Assembly: GCA_029706075.1 (NCBI GenBank)
Contig: JAINUG010000114.1
Span: forward strand, 372,001-436,000
Length of the DNA stretch: 64,000 bases
Source of the DNA: Aldrovandia affinis
Taxonomy: Eukaryota > Chordata > Actinopteri > Notacanthiformes > Halosauridae
Reading direction: 5' to 3'
The notes below the pieces were generated by a model that searched no databases, was not told the DNA's origin, and saw only the letters and a program-made list of their open reading frames with translations. The stretch's first letter is position 1. Every line of letters starts with the position of its first letter. Positions 58,501 through 64,000 of the stretch are shown here, piece after piece. A program made the translations under genes and the position numbers.

Positions 58501-59799
58501 TTCTCTGGTAAAACTCTCTACAAAACAGCCATTTAGAGCATCTGCAATATCCTTATTTTTACAGAGCAGTGCCCCGTCTTTGTTTTTAATTCCCTTAATC
58601 TCCTCTTTGACTTTTCTTTTCCTACTACAGTATTGAAAGAAACTCTTAGGGTTACTTTTAGCATTTTCTGCGATTTGCCTTTCGTAGATCCTTTTGGCTA
58701 CCCTTAGTTCTTTTTTGACCTTAGCACGCACAAGACAATATTCAGCCTTATTATTCTCGGGACTGTCGTTTTTATATATCTTAAACTGTTTTTTCTTCTC
58801 CCTCAAACTCTGTCGCATATCTTTATTTATCCACGGTGGGGACTGCTTTTTCAACTCACTTTTCCGCACCGTAGGAATACATTTACACTGTGCATCAAGT
58901 ATAACCCTTTTAAACTTGTCCCACTTTTCATTCACTGTCCTACACTCCAGAAGATGTCCCCAGTCTACCATGCTTAATTCTAATCGCATCTGTTTAAAGT
59001 TGGCACGTCTAAAATTTAAAATCCTTGTGTTAGATGGGGCCCTCTTAGTTTGCCATAATATATCAAATCCGATTGCGGAATGATCGCTTGTCCCAATGGG
59101 TTCCATTACCTCTATACTACTGATTCTGTCGGCGTCATTACATAACACCAGATCTAGAATTGAATTTCCTCTTGTAGGCTGTCTAACATACTGTGCCAAA
59201 AAAAGATCATTAATAACATCTAGAAATTATTCCTCCCTATTTTCTTGTCCTGTCTCCAATTCCCAATTAATACCAGGGTAATTTAAGTCACCCATGATAA
59301 TAGTCTCACCTCCTCTGCAAGCTTGTTTTATATTTTCAAAAAGCATTATATGAGCCCCTATGAGCTTTATCCAAATATCCTCGCTAGGCATGCGTTGGCT
59401 AATTTCTGGAAACTCCTGCACATTGAGATTATCTTTCACATATAGTGCCACACCCCCACCTCTCTTACCAGATCTATCATTCCTTATAAATTTATACCCT
59501 TCTATATTGTATTAGTCCCCGTCCTCTTCTCCCAGCCACGTCTCTGTAATCCCTACGATATCTTAGCCTTTGCTATTGATATCAACTTCTATTTCCAGAA
59601 ATTTAGTTGTTATACTTCTAGCATTAAAACATAGACATTTCAGACTACTGTTTCTACTATTCCTCTCCCGCTCCCTCACTCCCTTCCATCCCAAGCCACA
59701 CTTGCTAAAATTTTGTTTACTCAAGACTTTATTAATGCTTTCACTGTTATATGTAGTCTTCACAGACTCCATCTGGGCAGTCTGCACCACCCTACCCAT
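55579..59799 (-). pseudogene. CR1 ORF2 (endonuclease-reverse transcriptase), broken
   Basis: ORF2 nicks the target and copies the RNA into it. From right to left: an endonuclease start ('LKCLCFNARSI', about 59650), 'IIMGDLNYPGINWE' (about 59300) and 'GTSDHSAIGFDI' (about 59090), all endonuclease blocks. RT begins with 'NKAAGPDGIYPRVLKELS', is interrupted by the insertion at 58295-56946, then gives 'PISLTCIICKILESII', 'DFQKAFDKVPH', 'GVPQGSVLGPLLFIIYIN' and the catalytic 'KFADDTKLG'. The C terminus is 'NAWNSLPGHVVEAETLG'. Frame changes occur near 56540, 59210 and 59500. Confidence 0.88.
56946..58295. mobile_element. piggyBac-type non-autonomous element, complete, 1350 bp
   Basis: The ends are CCCCCTGAGGTCCGTGCT and '...GCCGACCTCAGGGG'. 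TTAA lies on both sides (56942-56945 and 58296-58299), the hallmark of piggyBac. It interrupts the CR1 ORF2, and the CR1 frame is continuous across the site if one TTAA copy is discounted. No transposase is encoded. The middle has a repeat with a period of about 184 bp (units starting near 57603 and 57787) plus extra part-copies of 'gttgctggcagattgcaagc'. The same ends occur next to transposase fragments at 15640-16652 and 18198-19992. Confidence 0.9.
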
Positions 59800-59859
59800 T
59801 TCGCTCTCTATCCTCCCTGCCCCCCGAGTCCCTAGTTTAAATAATCCTGCGCTACCCTA

Positions 59860-60775
59860 AGCATATGCTGCCCCAGAGCGTAGGTACCCATCCGGTTCAG
59901 GTGTAACCCATCGCGCTTGTATAGGTCACCCCTGTTCCAGAAGAAGTCCCAGTGCTCAATAAATCTATACCCCTCTTTCCTACAGAAGGATTGTAGCCAT
60001 GTGTTAAACCTATAGATAAACTTCAGCTTCCCTCTGCTTGCACGTGGTACTGGTAGAATTCCCGAGAAGACTACCGTGGAGGGTTGCTCCTAATCTTCGC
60101 TGCTAGATCCTCAAATTTATCTTGCAGGACCTCCAACCTGCCCTTACCCATGTCATTGGTCCCTACGTGGACCATGACCACTGGATCCCCTTCTGCTTTG
60201 GCCAGGAGCTTGTCCACACGCTCAAGGAGATCTCCAACCTGGGCACCAGGCAGGCAACACACCGTGCGAGTCCCCTTGGCCCGGGAACAGACTATGCTGT
60301 CCACTCCCCTGATTATGGAATCCCCCACTACCAACAACTCCCTTTCCTTGGGAGATGTGGCCATCAGGGTGTCCTGTGGCACATGCATCCCCCCGCTCTC
60401 AGGGTCACGGGCCACAGATTCCTGCAAGGGCTGGAATCTGTTGGACACCTCAACCTCTGGAGATGCCGCCCCTTTGTGGTGTGCAAGCCCTTTCCTACCT
60501 TTGTTTCTAACTGTGACCCACCTGTCACTTCCTGCCTGCTCTAAATTCTTCCCTCCTCCCAGCCTAGGCGTGCACACCTTCTCCCTAACGGACGTTCTAA
60601 TTGGTTCTAGGAACCCTGACAATTTGGGACTCTGTGCGGCCGATTCGGCCGATACAGCCAATTGGCCCTTGAGAACAAGAATCTTGTCCTCGAGATGCTC
60701 AATGAGCTTGCAGCGGAGGCAGGTGAACAGCCCAAGGAAATCACTTTTGGCCCCTAGCTGACTCCCTATCTCTCC
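59860..60775 (-). pseudogene. CR1 ORF1 with esterase-like domain, frameshifted
   Basis: CR1 ORF1 proteins bind RNA and many carry an SGNH-type esterase domain. Reading leftwards: a Cys pair and leucine-rich segment ('FTCLRCKLIEHLEDKILVL', about 60745-60690), a basic linker, then the esterase blocks 'ELLVVGDSIIRGVDS' (nucleophile Ser, about 60310) and 'VMVHVGTNDMGKG' (about 60160). The frame changes near 60070. A further block with 'YKRDGLHLNRMGTYALGQHM' (about 59930-59870) supplies the Asp/His part. No ATG is obvious at the 5' end. Confidence 0.78.
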
Positions 60776-61499
60776 CTAAGTTTAGATTTTTACTGTCTAG
60801 ATGGAGTCAGCAATACCACTCTTAAAAAACACGCTAGGTGGCTCCGGATAGAAGGCAGTAGGCCCTAACGTTAGTAGTAGGCTAACTGTAACTGGAGGGC
60901 CTCTTATAGCCACTTACCCAGCTACTGATATAAATACTATATTTAACGTTAGAGTTTACAACCTGGGTCCAACTATTTAGCAATCAAACCTTTGTAATAT
61001 GCTAGCTACAAATACAAAATCACCAATCCACACCTTAAAAGATACTAGCTATCTGCGTTATAGCTGAGCGCCTGGACAGCAAAACCTTTGCAAAAAACTT
61101 TCCGACGTACAATGCTTAGTTTATAAATAACTATACTAGACTACCGCAGTAATTCAATTTTCCCAATCGGTTAAACAGACGAACTTACGTTTAATTCGAG
61201 GTTGCTTCTGGGAGGGTGAAACAAAAACCGTGTTAGCTTTTTGTGCCAATTTGTACTAACAAAGGAGAAAAAAAAGCCCGTCCCTGTCCTTAAGGCAACA
61301 AAGGATTACACCTTAGAAGCAGAAACTCGTAACTAATGCGGTGATATATTTATATAACGTTTATACCGGTTAACGTTATATAGCTACGTTAATTTTGGCA
61401 AGAGTAAAATGCCAGATACAAACAGCAAACAGCCCTCCAACACTCAGGAAACAGGAAACAGGAAGTAGCAGTAGCGTCCGCGTCTCCTTTAGTGCAAGT

Positions 61500-61773
61500 A
61501 CAGCTTCAAAAACCCTTCCGTGCCGGGACGCTGTTTGGGAGCCTTTCCAGTGGCTTTACCAGTAAAACCAAGTACGTGGCCTGGCAGTCTGTAGCCCAGG
61601 CTGTGAACGGGGGGCAGCAAAAGTCCCTGAAGGACGTAAAGAAAAAGTGGTCTGATTTAAAACTGAGGTCAAAATCTCTAATAACTCGTTCCTTCTTATT
61701 GCGCGGTTGGCGATATCTTCGAGAAGCGAAGCCATTCTTCCTCTTACAAACCACTGCATTATTGGACATTTTA
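61500..61773 (+). pseudogene. Myb/SANT-like gene, 3' part (split by CR1)
   Basis: The frame shows 'TLFGSLSSGFTSKTKYVAWQ' and then 'SVAQAVNGGQQKSLKDVKKKWSDLKL', the second and third helices of the Myb/SANT-like domain whose first helix is at 55414-55480. It stops at about 61773, with the last part probably frameshifted. The six kilobases of LINE sequence between the halves prevent expression as one protein. Confidence 0.7.
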
Positions 61774-62000
61774 TAGCCTACAGATTGACCGAAATGTTTT
61801 ACACGCGTGGAACCATAATATGTATTAAATACATTTCAAGGATGTGTCAATTATGCTAATAGGGGTAGTTTTGGAAAAACCAATGTGCGTTTTTGTTTTG
61901 TTTTCCACAAGTAGCCTAGCTTATGTTGTTTTAATTTATTAATACATTTATTGTGCAAACCATTACGTATAGCCTAAGCAATGTGCTCAATCTGGTAATA

Positions 62001-62034
62001 CTACTACTACTACTACTACTAATAATAATAATAA
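62001..62034. repeat. (CTA)n/(ATA)n microsatellite
   Basis: Six CTA units followed by several ATA units. Confidence 0.9.
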
Positions 62035-62089
62035 TGAGGAAACAATTAGGCAGCAGACGACATGTTGGCGCTGTTAGATTTCCGAATAC

Positions 62090-62520
62090 ATTTTACATTA
62101 CATTTACATTTTAAGCATTTAGCAGACGCTCTTATCCAGATCGACTTACAATATGTACATTAATACATGGTAGGAACAATCATAGCACGTGCAAGAGATC
62201 AGTGCAGTAATACAGCAATAAACCATTGCAGGCAGCTGCGTACCATACCTGTAACACTGGGAAGGAAAAGGTTAGTCAATTATTATTTTTTAATGGAGTA
62301 AGCAGGGGTATATAGTGTTGAGCAAGTAGGCAGTGGTGATGACAATTAGCTAGATGTACAGAATTCAGTGGTAGTGGAGTCTGAAAAGGTGGGTTTGAGT
62401 CTCTTGCGGAAGATCGCGAGTGATTCCCTTGGTCCTGACCGATTGCGGAAGATAGTTCCACCAGCGAGGGGTCAGGACAGAGAAGAGACGAGACCGCGAA
62501 CACCTGCAGTACTCCAACAT
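62090..62520 (-). mobile_element. LINE 3' end whose tail matches the window's SINEs
   Basis: On the minus strand the right part reads like an ORF2 C terminus ('RWWNYLPQSVRTKGITRDLP', 'THLFRLHYH'), followed by a 3'UTR and the tail 'ataagagcgtctgctaaatg' and 'cttaaaatgtaaatgtaatg'. The 3'UTR is repeated at 10369-10540. The tail is the same as that of the family-B SINEs, suggesting this LINE supplied their mobility. Confidence 0.7.
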
Positions 62521-62840
62521 TGCCACAAGGAAACGTGCGTACGCCAAATTGAAACCTGACGTGGAGCTGAGTACTTATCCACATCAAAGACCGTTTTTAT
62601 AAATCTGAACTTTGGCGTGGATTTGAGCGTACGCACGTTCTAAGATCAAATCTGTGCATAAGTAAGTTTTTATAAATGAGGCCCCTGGCCTCTATTCAAT
62701 CCAACCACAATCCACTTTATTCATCATTTTGAATAATAAATAAAAATGAACTTCCTTAAATTTGATGTTCAAAACTAAAGGCATAGTGCTGTGTGGCTAG
62801 ATTGAAAATAATCTACTTTGTAATGATTATTCTCTTTGTG

Positions 62841-63050
62841 CATCTACATTTTAGGCATCTTATCCAGAGCAACTTACATAGTTTACATTTTCTTTGACAT
62901 ACAATCCATTTAAATACAGCTGCGTATTTTACTGAAGCAATGCAGGTTAAGTACCTTGCTCAAGGGTACAACGGCAGTGCCCCACCTGGGAATTGAACCT
63001 GCAACCTCTGAGTTACAAGCCCAGCTCTCTAACCATTACACTGCCAGCCT
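62841..63050 (-). mobile_element. tRNA-derived SINE (family B)
   Basis: The minus-strand head 'gtgtaatggttagagagctg', box B 'aggttcaattcccaggtggg', middle 'ggtacttaacctgcattgct' and tail 'gttgctctggataagatgcc' are present. This is the best-preserved head of the family here, with a small deletion in the tail motif. Confidence 0.85.
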
Positions 63051-64000
63051 TGTGAAGATTCAAACTCAATAATATAGTCACGTTCTTTGTCATGTTTGCT
63101 GCCTTCTCCATCTGACTGTTTCTAAAGACCCACAACTGAAGTCCAAACGGTAGACTGTTCTCTGTAGGCTCAGATTTGCGTATCAGTGTCCCTGACCAAG
63201 GCTGTTTACTGTTTCTGCTTCTTACATTTTTTTCTGCAATTCAGCAACACGGCCTAAAATCAATATGCAACAAGCTCAATACACTTTAAAACACACAAAA
63301 CTGATGATTGCACATCCCTGGCTGTCAGATTTATAGAGGGCTCTGACATGCATCACCCTTAATGAATTTCAAACATATAGCACCCATTAAATCCACGCTT
63401 TTGCTAAATGTTTCCAAGCAGTGCATTATGAAAGCGGAAACCTCTCTGTGTCTCAAAAGGGACAACTGGTACATGCAGATTGGACAAAAGGCTGGTGTGC
63501 TCTACTTGAGGTACATTACGGTGTGTAATATTACACTTTTAACATTTCTACAATATTTGTATTGTTTTATATATATTGGAGAGACAAGGGTGATGGGTAT
63601 CAACCAATTTGAATCCAATTTCAACAGAAACCTAAAGCAATACAAATACTTAAAATAGGGGATGTAAATAGGATAACTAAAAGAAATACAAATAAAATAA
63701 TAATAAATGAAAGTAGTAAAATAAGAGAAAGGTTGAATGCTGAGAGAAAAGACCTGAACAAAGAAGAAAAGCAACACATCAGCATGGACACATCTGCGCC
63801 TGAATAGCAGCATAGTAGATGCAGGCAAAGATGGAAATTTAGTTATTTTAAACATTAAACAGAAAGTGGTTTTCCACATGTAGAATGAAAGGCCGCCACA
63901 TTTACATAAAGTTGTTCATGGAACCTTGGGATATATAGCTTCATTTTTCAAGCTTAACAAGCATCAGTACCACTTTGACCCAATTGGAGGGGGAGGGTGG
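63051..64000. other. Right edge, no gene recognised
   Basis: AT-rich DNA without repeat ends or coding motifs I can name. The 98-codon plus-strand frame at 63362-63658 and its minus-strand shadow show no family resemblance. Confidence 0.3.

Larger units (their letters stand above)
55481..61480 (-). mobile_element. CR1 LINE, near full length, interrupted by a piggyBac element
   Basis: The 3' end is at the left: a (TTATG)n-like array (55480-55504 on the plus strand 'taacataacataac'), as CR1 elements end in short tandem repeats. ORF2 runs from about 59.8 to 55.58 kb and ORF1 from about 60.77 to 59.86 kb; the remaining 0.7 kb to about 61480 may be its 5'UTR. Without the 1.35-kb insertion the element would be about 4.6 kb, close to a full CR1. 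No clean target duplication is visible and the 5' end is approximate. Frameshifts in both ORFs make it inactive. Confidence 0.82.
55174..62684 (+). mobile_element. Harbinger-like element carrying a nested CR1
   Basis: Inverted ends GGGCCTCATTTATAAAAA (left, 55174) and the reverse complement at 62667-62684 are flanked by CTG on both sides, a 3-bp duplication as Harbinger-type transposition gives. Both ends continue with 'gtgcgtac/gtacgcac'-type subterminal strings. Inside are the two halves of a Myb/SANT gene on the plus strand. A CR1 LINE separates them and a LINE tail lies near the right end. No transposase gene was recognised, so it is non-autonomous or remnant. Confidence 0.75.

Overview
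The window looks like ray-finned fish nuclear DNA. It is AT-rich and intron-poor in coding content, and it is dense in Tc1/mariner, hAT, Harbinger, piggyBac, CR1 LINE, tRNA-derived SINE and Ty3/gypsy copies. Two of the SINE families end in motifs I know from fish. The species cannot be fixed from the sequence; a CR1 that may be close to full length hints at an early-branching lineage, which is inference only.

Host gene. One conserved host gene can be supported: the 5' part of a FRMD4-type FERM scaffold gene (best match FRMD4A) on the minus strand. Two coding exons are clear: 20134-20069, which starts with the ATG directly after its acceptor, and 4054-3960. Both have good splice sites and compatible phases. 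A CpG-rich segment at about 28.35-29.0 kb holds a likely 5' exon (donor at 28750/28749) and a possible 5'UTR cassette exon (28461-28336). The gene therefore reads from about 29 kb leftwards and leaves the window at the left edge. Its first two coding exons are separated by about 16 kb of transposon-filled intron. I recognise no host coding exon from 29 to 64 kb.

Layout. 1-4.9 kb: minisatellite, a Tc1 end, a 5'-truncated CR1 carrying a SINE, the FRMD4 exon, and a hAT-type non-autonomous element with a perfect 8-bp target duplication. 5-13.7 kb: a hAT transposase scrap, old SINE/LINE tails and mostly plain intron. 13.7-20 kb: a Tc1 copy rearranged into a palindrome, a large fold-back, two broken piggyBac copies of one family (transposase core and cysteine-rich tail visible), and a second Tc1. 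20.4-24 kb: a mariner/Tc1 remnant and a Harbinger element whose transposase is gutted but whose three-exon Myb/SANT gene is open and correctly phased. 24-46 kb: intron, promoter and upstream sequence with SINEs, one MITE and long microsatellites. 46.07-51.76 kb: a complete but decayed chromodomain gypsy element with both LTRs and a 5-bp target duplication. 53.5-53.8 kb: a palindromic hAT MITE with a repeated end. 55.17-62.68 kb: a three-layer nest in which a Harbinger-like element's Myb gene is split by a CR1 LINE, and the CR1 reverse transcriptase is split by a 1.35-kb piggyBac-type non-autonomous element.

The most notable signals are the piggyBac family with TTAA sites and CCCC(C)TGAGGTC ends, its insertion into the CR1, the intact-looking Myb gene in a transposase-deleted Harbinger, and a LINE tail that matches the window's SINE tails. 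These calls rest on reading motifs by eye. No alignment or database search was run.
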